Positions 9,901-17,120 of a stretch of DNA of 64,000 nucleotides are shown here, piece by piece; within the stretch, counting starts at the first letter, position 1, and each line of letters starts with the position of its first letter. Position numbers and translations under genes: made by a program. This DNA comes from Nitrospira sp. (lineage in GTDB: Bacteria; Nitrospirota; Nitrospiria; Nitrospirales; Nitrospiraceae). The stretch spans positions 2,046,001-2,110,000 of the forward strand of contig CP060499.1 of assembly GCA_024760525.1 (NCBI GenBank), given 5' to 3'. The notes below the pieces were generated by a model. That model searched no databases and was not told where the DNA came from. It saw only the letters and a list, made by a program, of their open reading frames with translations.

Positions 9901-10452
9901 GTCAAGCCCGTTGGCCTGTACCTCAAGGTAGAAGTGATCGTTCCCGAAAATCTCTTGAAATTCGCCGGCCACTGCCATCGCGCCATCCATATCTTTCTGA
10001 CCGATCAAATAGGGAATTTCTCCACTCAGACAGCCTGAAAGGGCGATGATCCCGTCGTGATGAAGCTTTAATAGTTCCTTATCTATTCGTGGCTTATAAT
10101 AGAATCCTTCAAGATATCCTTTACTGACAAGCTTGATGAGGTTTTGATAGCCGGTGAGGTTTCTTGCCAAGAGAATCAAGTGGTAATAGTCATTATGGGC
10201 GAGCCCGCTGTCCTTCTTGGCATGCCGGCTGCCCAACGCCATGTAGGCCTCACACCCGATGATCGGCTTGACCCCTACCTCTTTCGCCTTACGATAAAAC
10301 TCGACCGCGCCGAACATGTTGCCATGGTCGGTCATCGCGACCGCCGGTTGGTTGAACGACTTGATTTGCCGAACCAGGGGTTCGATCTGATTGGCACCGT
10401 CGAGGAGGCTGAACTGGGTGTGGAGGTGAAGATGCACGAAGGATGAAGCCAT
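6988..10452 (-). CDS. dnaE: DNA polymerase III alpha subunit
   Basis: Catalytic subunit of the replicative polymerase, 1154 residues. The N-terminal PHP domain starts with FVHLHLHTQFSLLDGA. The polymerase palm has the PDIDMDFCMDRRGE motif and the third-Asp segment KFDFLGLKTLT. The tandem helix-hairpin-helix region and an OB-fold (KLCGIIASVKSMLTKKGDRMAYLTVED) follow. The PHP metal ligands appear intact (HLHLHT, TDHGN, GCEAYM), which leaves a metal-dependent exonuclease possible. No 3'-5' DEDD exonuclease insertion is seen, so this is the DnaE1 rather than the PolC type. accA lies downstream on the same strand. Confidence 0.98.
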   Translation of the reverse strand: MASSFVHLHLHTQFSLLDGANQIEPLVRQIKSFNQPAVAMTDHGNMFGAVEFYRKAKEVGVKPIIGCEAYMALGSRHAKKDSGLAHNDYYHLILLARNLTGYQNLIKLVSKGYLEGFYYKPRIDKELLKLHHDGIIALSGCLSGEIPYLIGQKDMDGAMAVAGEFQEIFGNDHFYLEVQANGLDHQRVANAGLIEIHKKLGIPLAGTNDCHYLKKEDSRPHELMLCLQTGKTVSDPNRMKFDTDELYVKSTEEIAPAFAEFPDAVNNTCRIAEYCDLDLPLNKTYLPQYRIPEGFKDRESYLEYLAVSGLKERLKERPSNKPSALYEQRLREELMVICSMGFAGYFLIVWDIIRFARSQGIPVGPGRGSAAGSLVAYALRITDLDPLVYTLLFERFLNPERVSLPDIDMDFCMDRRGEVINYVVEKYGTDHVAQIITFGTLGAKAAIRDVGRVLEMSYADADKVAKLVPTQLNITLQQALETEPRLRELVETDPKVKELMANAQALEGLARHASTHAAGVVISEGPLTDHVPLYRGANDEVVTQYSMGDVEKIGLVKFDFLGLKTLTMIRRAETLINETHPTAPPLVIDQVPFDDAATFALLSSGKTTGLFQLESSGMRDLLTGLKPDRFEDIIAIIALYRPGPMDLIPDFIKRKQGKVTIAYEVPELESILKDTYGVIVYQEQVMAIANKVAGFSLGQADILRRAMGKKKPEEMEKLRVKFIEGAKQKKIPEKKAEKLYELIQKFAGYGFNKSHAAAYAVVCYHTAYLKSHYPTEFMAALMTTDMGNQDKVVGYFTECRDLGIKVLGPDVNASQKHFAVAEGAIRFGLAAIKNVGEGAVESVLDVRSQAGPFGSFFDFCRRVDLHKVNKRMLEGLIKAGAFDSTGAKRSQLMAVLDQAIEEGSAAQRERDLGQISIFGEELSGQSASATSLTPPLPSVPEWDQAQRLKYERELTGFYISAHPLTRYEATLGALSTATTVGLKDCADGAEVKLCGIIASVKSMLTKKGDRMAYLTVEDLQGTAEVIVFPDLLRTAGELIVAERIVRVTGTIDRGDKGTKIRGSKIEPLTEVQTQVIKRVRIRLTDQPEVRAQLPRLLDVLRRHPGSTTISMLFQTDGTLEAETAPLPNLTVSASDHFVSDVEEVLGKGALSLLS

Positions 10453-10731
10453 GGCGGGATTCTAGGGAGACGGGGAGGGGAAGTCAAACGGCGGTTGATA
10501 CAGTTGGGTTACATTTTTGATCACGGCGTTACGAAACGGCGACACCCTTACACGCGATCATTATTAGGCACGCAGGCGTGCGGATCCCTCGGGATAACCC
10601 TAGTTGATTTGAATAATATCTCCGACTCAGAATGCCCAAGCATTTTCTACTGCTATGGAGATCAAGTCGCTGAAAGCTGACACGGATCTCCATGTCGGCT
10701 GCCTACAACTATTAACTCAGGGAGAATTATT
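10453..10731. other. Intergenic region between divergent dnaE and osmC
   Basis: 279 bp with no convincing gene. It should hold the leftward dnaE promoter and the rightward osmC promoter. A small palindrome, gcacgc-ag-gcgtgc, lies at about 10568-10581. A larger inverted repeat closer to osmC is listed separately. Confidence 0.6.
10655..10693. repeat. 9-bp inverted repeat upstream of osmC
   Basis: Perfect arms atggagatc and gatctccat are separated by 21 nt and end 39 bp before the osmC start. This could be a regulator-binding site or a leader hairpin. The sequence alone does not decide. Confidence 0.4.
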
Positions 10732-11157
10732 ATGAAACGAGCAGGATCTGCAGTATGGCAAGGCGATTTGAAGACCGGTAAGGGCACCGTTTCCACGGAG
10801 AGCGGGGTCTTGTCACAAACCCAGTACTCGTTTTCCACACGGTTCGAGAACGGGAAAGGCACGAATCCCGAAGAACTCGTGGCCGCCGCTCATGCCGGGT
10901 GTTTTTCCATGGCGCTCTCGGCTCAGCTAGGCGAGGCCGGCCTGGCTCCGGAAAAAGTGGAAACGACGGCTACCGTCACGTTCGACAAGACAGAGGCAGG
11001 ATGGACCGTGACCGGCGTGCATCTGAACGTGAAAGGCAAGGTACCCAAGGCCGATGAAGCGGCCTGGAACAAAGCCACGCAAGCGGCCAAGGCCGGCTGC
11101 CCGATTTCTCGGCTGCTCAATACAACCATCACGATGGATGCCAAGTTGGAACATTGA
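10732..11157 (+). CDS. osmC: OsmC family peroxiredoxin
   Basis: A 141-residue OsmC-type hydroperoxide reductase, which detoxifies organic peroxides in the cytoplasm. Both redox cysteines are present: C57 in AAHAGCFSMAL and C123 in AKAGCPISRL, with the conserved Glu pair in NPEEL (residues 47-48). A GGGAGAA ribosome site precedes the ATG. The stop codon overlaps the TTG start of the following HAD gene, which suggests translational coupling. Confidence 0.94.
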   Translation: MKRAGSAVWQGDLKTGKGTVSTESGVLSQTQYSFSTRFENGKGTNPEELVAAAHAGCFSMALSAQLGEAGLAPEKVETTATVTFDKTEAGWTVTGVHLNVKGKVPKADEAAWNKATQAAKAGCPISRLLNTTITMDAKLEH

Positions 11158-11864
11158 GCATCGTGACCGCCCGCTCTGATTCCGATGTGTTGGCGTTCCT
11201 GTTCGACCTCGATGGAACGCTGGTGGACAGTGTGTATCAGCACGTGTTGGCCTGGAGAGAAGCCACACAGGCAGTCGGGATCGAATTACCCGTGTGGCGC
11301 ATCCATCGCCAGATCGGGATGAGCGGCGGGCTGATGCTCCATGCTTTGCTGCGTGAAACCGGCCGGCCTGTCTCACCAGAGGACGCGCAGCAGATCCAGC
11401 TGGTTCACCGGGAGGCCTTTGCCCGGCAAGCGGCGTCCCTTCGTGTCTTGCCTGGAACGCATGACCTCCTGGCAACGCTGGCCCGCCATCAAGTTCCGCA
11501 TGCCATAGCCACGAGCGGCCGTATCGAAAACGCTCGCCACGCCCTTCGCCTCTTGAATCTTTCTGATGATGTGCCGGTGATTACGAGAGACGATGTCCGG
11601 TTCGCGAAACCCGATCCGGATCTTTTTCTTGCGGCAGGGGAGCGGCTGCATGTGCCGATGAGTCGGTGTATCATTGTGGGTGACAGCGTCTGGGATTTAT
11701 TGGCCGCGCGACGCGCGTCTGCGTTGTCGGTGGGCCTTCTCTCTGGAGGATATGGCGAAGATGAGCTGGAGCGGGCTGGTGCGTACCGCGTGTATCAGGA
11801 CCCAGCCGATCTCCTCAAGCACCTTGATGAGGTCGGTCTCCGGTTGGCATCTGAGAGGCTATGA
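11154..11864 (+). CDS. HAD-superfamily hydrolase, beta-phosphoglucomutase-like
   Basis: A haloacid dehalogenase-type phosphatase of subfamily IA. Motif I FDLDGTLVDS carries the nucleophile and acid/base Asp pair. Motif II is the Thr/Ser in ATSGR, motif III the Lys in FAKPDPD, and motif IV is GDSVWDLLAA. The helical cap lies between about residues 25 and 85. The substrate is unknown; phosphoglycolate or a sugar phosphate is typical. The likely start is a TTG at 11154 overlapping the osmC stop, with GTG 11163 the alternative. It sits 56 bp before the molybdoenzyme gene in the same direction. Confidence 0.88.
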   Translation: MSIVTARSDSDVLAFLFDLDGTLVDSVYQHVLAWREATQAVGIELPVWRIHRQIGMSGGLMLHALLRETGRPVSPEDAQQIQLVHREAFARQAASLRVLPGTHDLLATLARHQVPHAIATSGRIENARHALRLLNLSDDVPVITRDDVRFAKPDPDLFLAAGERLHVPMSRCIIVGDSVWDLLAARRASALSVGLLSGGYGEDELERAGAYRVYQDPADLLKHLDEVGLRLASERL

Positions 11865-11920
11865 GCGTATAACGATCCGGCAGAGGCGTTGGAACCTGGA
11901 CGGGAGCGGAGCCATCCTTG

Positions 11921-13180
11921 ATGAGCAAGGAAGCGCGGGGTGACAACCAGACATCGCATCACACACCGGCTTCTTCATCGTTAACACGGCGTCAGCTGCT
12001 GGTCGGTGGCGCGTCGTTCCTGGCGATCAATGCGTCGTCGTCGCTGGCCGGCGCGCAAGCTGAAGAGCGAAGTGAAGCAGTCGATCCCATGCGCGTGCCG
12101 GGAGCCGTACCGCGCTCCTATGGCCAGCGTTCGCCGTTCGAAAGACAGACACGATCGGTCACCGCAACCTCATCGACCACTCCGCTCCAAGACTTGCAAG
12201 GAATCATCACCCCTTCCGCCCTCCATTTTGAACGGCACCATAACGGTGTGCCCGCGATCGACCCGGCCCGCCATCGCTTGCTGGTACATGGTCTGGTGGA
12301 TCGTCCCATGATCTTCACCATGGAAGAGCTCATGCGGTTCCCATCCGCGTCGCGTATCGCCTTCGTGGAATGCTCGGGGAACAGCCGGGATGGGTGGGAC
12401 GAGGCTCGGGACGCAACCGCTCAGGCCCTGCATGGTCTCACCAGCACCAGCGAATGGACCGGTGTCAAACTCGTCACATTGCTGGAAGCGGCGCGCGCGC
12501 AGCCGGAAGCAACCTGGATGTTGGCTGAGGGGGGCGATGCGGCTGCATTGGCTCGCAGTGTGCCGCTCACAGACGACGTCTTGAACGAAGCGATGGTGTG
12601 CTACGGCCAGAACGGCGAAGCCTTGAGGCCGGAACAGGGATATCCCCTGCGGCTGCTCTTGCCCGGCTTCGAGGGCAACATTAACGTGAAATGGCTAAGA
12701 CGATTGAAGCTGGCAACGGCCCCATTCATGACGAGATGGGAGACGGCGAAATACACGGATCTGATGCCGGATGGGAAAGCCTATCAATTCACCCTCTTTA
12801 TGGACGCGAAGTCCGTGATCACGAAACCTTCCGGACAGCAACAACTTCACCCGGGCTTCCACGAAATCCAGGGACTGGCCTGGAGCGGGCGAGGACGCAT
12901 CACGACAGTCGAGGTCAGTGTTGACGCAGGTAGGACCTGGCGAGCGGCACGACTACAAGAACCTGTGTTACCCAAGTGTCATACCCGCTTTCGTCTGCCA
13001 TGGAGATGGGACGGTCAAGAGACCATTATTCAGAGTCGCTGTACCGACGACACGGGATATCATCAACCCACCCGCGAATCGCTCATCAAGGTCCGTGGAA
13101 TCCAGTCGAGCTACCATTACAACGGAATTCAGAGCTGGAAGGTCGAACGAAGCGGGGCAGTGAAGAACGTCTATGCATAA
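11921..13180 (+). CDS. SoxC/SorA-like sulfite dehydrogenase molybdopterin subunit
   Basis: A sulfite oxidase family molybdoenzyme of about 419 residues, expected in the periplasm. A Tat-type signal has its twin Arg at residues 23-24 (LTRRQLLVGG) followed by a hydrophobic stretch. The molybdopterin domain carries the Mo-ligand Cys in FVECSGNSRDGW (C151), and the C-terminal immunoglobulin-like dimerisation domain includes VSVDAGRTWRAARL. The segment ALHFERHHNGVPAIDP resembles SoxC sulfur dehydrogenases more than liver-type sulfite oxidase. No heme domain is fused. The cytochrome gene overlaps its 3' end by 8 bp, as in SorAB and SoxCD pairs, so electrons probably pass from sulfite (or a bound sulfur species) to that cytochrome. 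ATG 11921 follows an in-frame TTG. Confidence 0.88.
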   Translation: MSKEARGDNQTSHHTPASSSLTRRQLLVGGASFLAINASSSLAGAQAEERSEAVDPMRVPGAVPRSYGQRSPFERQTRSVTATSSTTPLQDLQGIITPSALHFERHHNGVPAIDPARHRLLVHGLVDRPMIFTMEELMRFPSASRIAFVECSGNSRDGWDEARDATAQALHGLTSTSEWTGVKLVTLLEAARAQPEATWMLAEGGDAAALARSVPLTDDVLNEAMVCYGQNGEALRPEQGYPLRLLLPGFEGNINVKWLRRLKLATAPFMTRWETAKYTDLMPDGKAYQFTLFMDAKSVITKPSGQQQLHPGFHEIQGLAWSGRGRITTVEVSVDAGRTWRAARLQEPVLPKCHTRFRLPWRWDGQETIIQSRCTDDTGYHQPTRESLIKVRGIQSSYHYNGIQSWKVERSGAVKNVYA

Positions 13181-13727
13181 ATCTCTGCCGGTCTTTTCTG
13201 CCGTCTTCATGGGTTTCGCGTCCTTAATCACACCGGCGGTCTGGTCGGCTGACCAAGAAGAGGCGCCGTATGGACTGGGTCGCCCCGCGACGGCCCAAGA
13301 CATCCAGCCATGGAATATCGATGTTTCGCCGAACGGACAGGACTTGCCTCCGGGACAGGGCTCAGTCAAACAGGGAGGGCAGATCTATGCGATGAAATGC
13401 GCCGGTTGCCATGGTCCGACGGGAAAAGAGGGGCCACATGATACGTTGGTCGGTGGCCACGGAAGTTTGCAGACCGCTCAGCCCCGCAAGACCATTGGCA
13501 GCTATTGGCCCTATGCGACAACGGTCTACGACTATCTCCGTCGTGCGATGCCGTTCACCGCGCCGCAATCACTGACTCCTGATGAAATCTATGCGCTCGT
13601 CGCCTGGCTCCTGCACCAAAACGGGATTGTCGGTGAGGATGCCATCCTCGACGCCCGTAATCTTCCAAGAATCGACATGCCGAACCGAAACGGGTTCATT
13701 CCCGATCCTAGGCCGGATGTGCCCTAA
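13173..13727 (+). CDS. Periplasmic c-type cytochrome, partner of the sulfite dehydrogenase
   Basis: A 184-residue monoheme cytochrome c with a signal peptide (about residues 1-25). Heme attaches at CAGCH (C76, C79, H80), and the likely axial Met is M126 in RRAMPFTAPQSL. The fold resembles the SoxD/SorB class I cytochromes. Its start lies within the last codons of the molybdoenzyme gene, a tight arrangement that argues for a stoichiometric complex. The electron acceptor would be another cytochrome or the terminal oxidase. SoxD proper carries two hemes; this one has a single CxxCH. Confidence 0.9.
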   Translation: MHKSLPVFSAVFMGFASLITPAVWSADQEEAPYGLGRPATAQDIQPWNIDVSPNGQDLPPGQGSVKQGGQIYAMKCAGCHGPTGKEGPHDTLVGGHGSLQTAQPRKTIGSYWPYATTVYDYLRRAMPFTAPQSLTPDEIYALVAWLLHQNGIVGEDAILDARNLPRIDMPNRNGFIPDPRPDVP

Positions 13728-13741
13728 ATCAGGCCAGAATC

Positions 13742-13778
13742 GTTGACGCACATGTATCTGCACATGCAATGTGTCAAC
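13742..13778 (+). terminator. Imperfect hairpin after the cytochrome gene
   Basis: Arms gttgac/gtcaac, with a further 4 bp acat/atgt inside a 2-nt bulge, start 15 bp after the cytochrome stop. No T-run follows. A termination role is plausible by position only. Confidence 0.3.
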
Positions 13779-13891
13779 AGACTCAGACGGCGATGGTTCG
13801 TCAGTATGGCGAGGCTCCCCATGATGTATCCGTGTGTTTCCGTGACAGCGGCGGTCACGGCCGATTCTACTGGATCTTAACAGTGTCATCC

Positions 13892-14611
13892 ATGCCACGA
13901 CTCAAGAACAAAGTCGCGATCGTTACGGGGAGTAGCAGCGGAATTGGAAAGGCGATTGCCCTGCGGTTCGGTCAGGAGGGAGCAAAGGTGGTCGTCGCCG
14001 CAAGACGGTTCTCATTGTGTGAGCAGACCGTTTTGCAAATCGGGAAGCAGGGTGGGGAAGCATGGCCGATCCAGACTGATGTGGCCGACGAGCAACAGGT
14101 CGAGCGATTGATGGCCGACACGGTGACCCGTTACGGCCGGATCGATATTCTCGTCAACAATGCCGGTATCGGAGGGGGGAGTCGCTTAGCTGAGACGAGT
14201 ACCCAGGCATTCGATACGGTCATGAACGTCAACCTGCGAGGCACATTTTTTTGCTGTCGAGCGGGCTTCCGCCACATGAAGCAGCAGGGCGGCGGTGTCA
14301 TTATCAACATGTCGAGTGTGGCCGGAGTGCAAGCGTGGGAAGGCACGGGGACCTACAGCGCGTCAAAACATGGGATCATGGCGCTCACCAAATCATTGGC
14401 CGACGAAGGGCGTGCCCACCACATCAAAGTCAGCGCCATCTGTCCCGGGGCCGTGGCGGACGAGTTGGTGAACGCGTCTCCTCAGGACATCGAGTCCAGC
14501 GAAAAGATCGATCCATTCGACGTCGCGGAAGCGGCGGTCTACCTCTCAACGCTCGGCAAATATGCAGTGATTCACCAAATTATCATCGATCGGTTGGGAG
14601 CTGAATGGTGA
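13892..14611 (+). CDS. Short-chain dehydrogenase/reductase
   Basis: A classical SDR of 239 residues. The cofactor motif TGSSSGIG is near residue 12, the NNAG strand motif is near residue 87, a Ser in NMSSVAG precedes the active-site YSASK, and PG follows in CPGAV. The ARR after the second strand suggests a preference for NADP(H). The substrate is unknown. The start at 13892 is chosen because the SDR fold begins there (MPRLKNKVAIVTGS); the open frame extends upstream without family similarity. It may be read with the sulfite dehydrogenase genes, but the 164-bp gap leaves this open. Confidence 0.9.
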   Translation: MPRLKNKVAIVTGSSSGIGKAIALRFGQEGAKVVVAARRFSLCEQTVLQIGKQGGEAWPIQTDVADEQQVERLMADTVTRYGRIDILVNNAGIGGGSRLAETSTQAFDTVMNVNLRGTFFCCRAGFRHMKQQGGGVIINMSSVAGVQAWEGTGTYSASKHGIMALTKSLADEGRAHHIKVSAICPGAVADELVNASPQDIESSEKIDPFDVAEAAVYLSTLGKYAVIHQIIIDRLGAEW

Positions 14612-14703
14612 TGTGCCCGGTTCAGCGGCGGTAGCTGTGGGCCCACGCTTGCGCGATGAGCCCGTCAAGGAAGCGGCAGGTACGAATCGTGTTCGTCAGG
14701 CCG

Positions 14704-15189
14704 TTACAAATATACTTTCTTGGCGTCATCCTTTCGTCGGCGGAGATTCGTTCCGATTCGAGTACGCTCACCCTCGTAGCCGACAGCGGTGAAGTAGAGG
14801 GCGCGATCGAAGAATTGATTGAGGAGATGCATCAGCTCCAGCTCTCCATGTAGCTCCATGGCGCTTTCGGACAACCCTTCCCGCTGGACAAAGGCGCACA
14901 TGTGCTCCTTGGTGGCGGTGATGGCCCAGAGAAAGTGGCTGTAGGCCACTCCCTGTCCCGCACGCCGCGCGCCCAGCTCCGTATAGCGCCGTTCGATTTC
15001 GGCCTCGGTCATGTCCATCAACCAGTTATTCAGGTTCTGATAGATTTCACGAGTGCGGGCTCGGAGTTCGTCCGGCGGGACTTTGTGGAGATCGCTGCAG
15101 CGAGGAGAGTTCCAGACCTTTTCACTGAGCTCACGGGAAAGCTGTTCGGAGTTCTTCTCGATGAGCCGCACCAACCGGCCAGCCATCAT
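14704..15189 (-). CDS. Helical protein, possibly RsbRD N-terminal-like
   Basis: A 161-residue all-helical protein without signal or membrane segment. The stretch from LVRLIEKNSEQLSRELSEKVWNSP to YSHFLWAI resembles the RsbRD N-terminal domain found in stressosome and two-component sensor proteins. I judge this from memory of the pattern and hold it loosely. No output domain is attached, so it would act through a partner. Two consecutive ATG codons form the start, with GGAGG 6 nt upstream. It is divergent from purH. Confidence 0.55.
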   Translation of the reverse strand: MMAGRLVRLIEKNSEQLSRELSEKVWNSPRCSDLHKVPPDELRARTREIYQNLNNWLMDMTEAEIERRYTELGARRAGQGVAYSHFLWAITATKEHMCAFVQREGLSESAMELHGELELMHLLNQFFDRALYFTAVGYEGERTRIGTNLRRRKDDAKKVYL

Positions 15190-15325
15190 AGCGCACCTCC
15201 ATACATAAAAAGGTTATGTAACGGAATGCATGCTCCCCATAGTGGGCAAACGTTACCCGATTGGTGACCTCAACGTCAATGACACGTTTGTCGGGGCGGC
15301 CGGTGCCGGAAGCGCACCTGTCACC

Positions 15326-15354
15326 TTGAACTTGCTCCATCCATTTGCTATTCT
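15326..15354 (+). promoter_or_regulatory. Sigma-70-type promoter for purH
   Basis: TTGAAC (15326-15331), a 17-nt spacer, then TATTCT (15349-15354), which is also preceded by the extended -10 dinucleotide TG. Transcription would start near 15361, leaving a leader of about 57 nt before the purH ATG. Confidence 0.6.
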
Positions 15355-15417
15355 TCGCCGAACCTTCGTCGTCAACGTATCCATTTCATATCACGCACCA
15401 TTCTAAGGAGCATACAC

Positions 15418-16971
15418 ATGGCCGGCATCAAGCGGGCGCTGATCAGCGTTTCGGATAAGACCGGAGTCATCGAAATGGCCAAGGCACTGGAAGCGCTTGG
15501 CGCGGAGATTTTGTCCACCGGCGGGACGGCAAAAGCGCTCCGCGAGGCCGGAGTCAAGGTGACGGATGTCGCCGCTTATACCGGATCTCCAGAAATTCTT
15601 GATGGCCGGGTCAAGACCTTGCATCCGAAGATTCATGGAGGCTTGCTGGGCCGGCGCTCGCTCCCGGCGCATATCGAGCAGATGACCCAACATGGAATCG
15701 GCCCGATCGATGTCGTCGTCGTGAATCTCTATCCCTTTGAAGCAACGATTGCCAAACCCGATTGCCGATTCGAGGATGCCATCGAGAACATCGACATCGG
15801 GGGACCTTCGATGTTGCGATCCGCAGCCAAGAACCATGAGGATGTGCTGGTGGTCGTCGATCCGGCCGACTATTCGCGGGTGCTGGATGCCGTGAAAGGG
15901 AATATGGTCACGCAGGCGCTTCGCCGCGAGCTGGCGATGAAGGTTTTTCAACATACGGCGCGCTATGACGGACTGATCGCCGGATATTTGGAGAAACAGG
16001 TCCGGAGCGGAGAGGTCAAGTTCCCGAAAGTGTTGTCGCTGCAGTTCGAATTGGCGGAGACGCTCCGTTACGGAGAGAACCCTCACCAACAAGGCGCCTT
16101 CTACCGTGAGTTGACGGGCAAAGAACCGTCGGTCTCACGCGGGGAGATTCTGCATGGGAAAGCGATGTCCTACAATAACTTTCTCGACGCCAACTCCGCG
16201 CTCGAGTTGGTCAAGGAGTATGACGAGACGGCCGTCGCCATCATCAAGCACAACAATCCGTGCGGGGCGGCGCTCGGGACGACGCCGGTGGAAGCCTACG
16301 TCAAGGCGAGGGAAACCGATCCGGTATCGGCCTTCGGTGGCGTGATTGCGTTCAACCGCCAGGTCGATCTGGCGGCGGCGAAGGAAATTACCTCCACGTT
16401 TGTTGAAGTCGTCATTGCCCCTGGATTCGCAGAAGATGCGTTGGCCGAACTGAAGCGGAAGAAGGATCTTCGCTTGTTGGACGTGGGATCCTTGACCAAG
16501 GTGAAACAGGAAGGGTTCGACCTGAAGAAGCTCGTCGGCGGACTGATCGTGCAAGATCGCGACCTCGGTGTATTGCCCGATCTTCGCGCGCTCGCCGTAC
16601 CGACGATCCGGAAACCGACGGATGAAGAATACGCCGCCTGCGCGTTTGCCTGGAAAGTTTGTAAGCACGTCAAGTCCAACGCCATCATTTATGCCAAGCC
16701 CGGCCAGACCGTTGGAATCGGAGCGGGACAGATGAGCCGGGTGGATTCCGTGAAGCTGGCGGCGATGAAAGCGCAAATGCCGGTGAAGGGGTGTGTCATG
16801 GCCTCGGATGCATTCTTTCCGTTCCGTGACGGCCTTGACGCCGCCGCAGAAGTCGGCATTACGGCTGTGATTCAACCAGGCGGGTCAATCAGAGACGCCG
16901 AAGTGGTGAAGGCTGCCGATGAGCATGGAATGGCGATGATTCTCACGGGCATGCGCCATTTCCGCCATTGA
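15418..16971 (+). CDS. purH: Bifunctional AICAR formyltransferase / IMP cyclohydrolase
   Basis: Carries out the last two steps of de novo purine synthesis (AICAR to FAICAR to IMP) in the cytoplasm. The N-terminal MGS-like cyclohydrolase domain begins KRALISVSDKTG and contains STGGTAKAL and GGLLGRR. The C-terminal transformylase domain carries the catalytic Lys-His pair in IIKHNNPCG and the GAGQMSRVDS block. Its 517 residues match the usual length. AAGGAG lies 7 nt before the ATG. purD follows 149 bp downstream after a long palindrome. Confidence 0.98.
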   Translation: MAGIKRALISVSDKTGVIEMAKALEALGAEILSTGGTAKALREAGVKVTDVAAYTGSPEILDGRVKTLHPKIHGGLLGRRSLPAHIEQMTQHGIGPIDVVVVNLYPFEATIAKPDCRFEDAIENIDIGGPSMLRSAAKNHEDVLVVVDPADYSRVLDAVKGNMVTQALRRELAMKVFQHTARYDGLIAGYLEKQVRSGEVKFPKVLSLQFELAETLRYGENPHQQGAFYRELTGKEPSVSRGEILHGKAMSYNNFLDANSALELVKEYDETAVAIIKHNNPCGAALGTTPVEAYVKARETDPVSAFGGVIAFNRQVDLAAAKEITSTFVEVVIAPGFAEDALAELKRKKDLRLLDVGSLTKVKQEGFDLKKLVGGLIVQDRDLGVLPDLRALAVPTIRKPTDEEYAACAFAWKVCKHVKSNAIIYAKPGQTVGIGAGQMSRVDSVKLAAMKAQMPVKGCVMASDAFFPFRDGLDAAAEVGITAVIQPGGSIRDAEVVKAADEHGMAMILTGMRHFRH

Positions 16972-16981
16972 TCGGCAGCTG

Positions 16982-17083
16982 AAAAGGGCCTCTCGCTGCG
17001 TTCTCGGTCGCCCGTCCACCTCAACGTACCGAAGCGTACGCCTCGGTGTCCGAGCTTCCTGCGGCCTTGCGACAGGCCCTTTT
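16982..17083. repeat. Large palindromic element between purH and purD
   Basis: Perfect 10-bp arms, aaaagggcct at 16982-16991 and aggccctttt at 17074-17083, enclose about 82 nt. The interior contains further self-complementary stretches, for example around cgtaccgaagcgtacg and ctcggtgtccgag. The element starts only 10 bp after the purH stop and ends 37 bp before the purD start. It resembles dispersed palindromic intergenic units. The right arm ends in TTTT, so it may also act as an attenuator or partial terminator. Confidence 0.6.
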
Positions 17084-17120
17084 GAGCAGCCTCTTTGTTT
17101 TCTCACCTAAAAGAGAATCT

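Noticed and set aside
16135..16875. A 246-codon open frame on the minus strand
   Set aside because: Antisense to purH with no ribosome site or family features.
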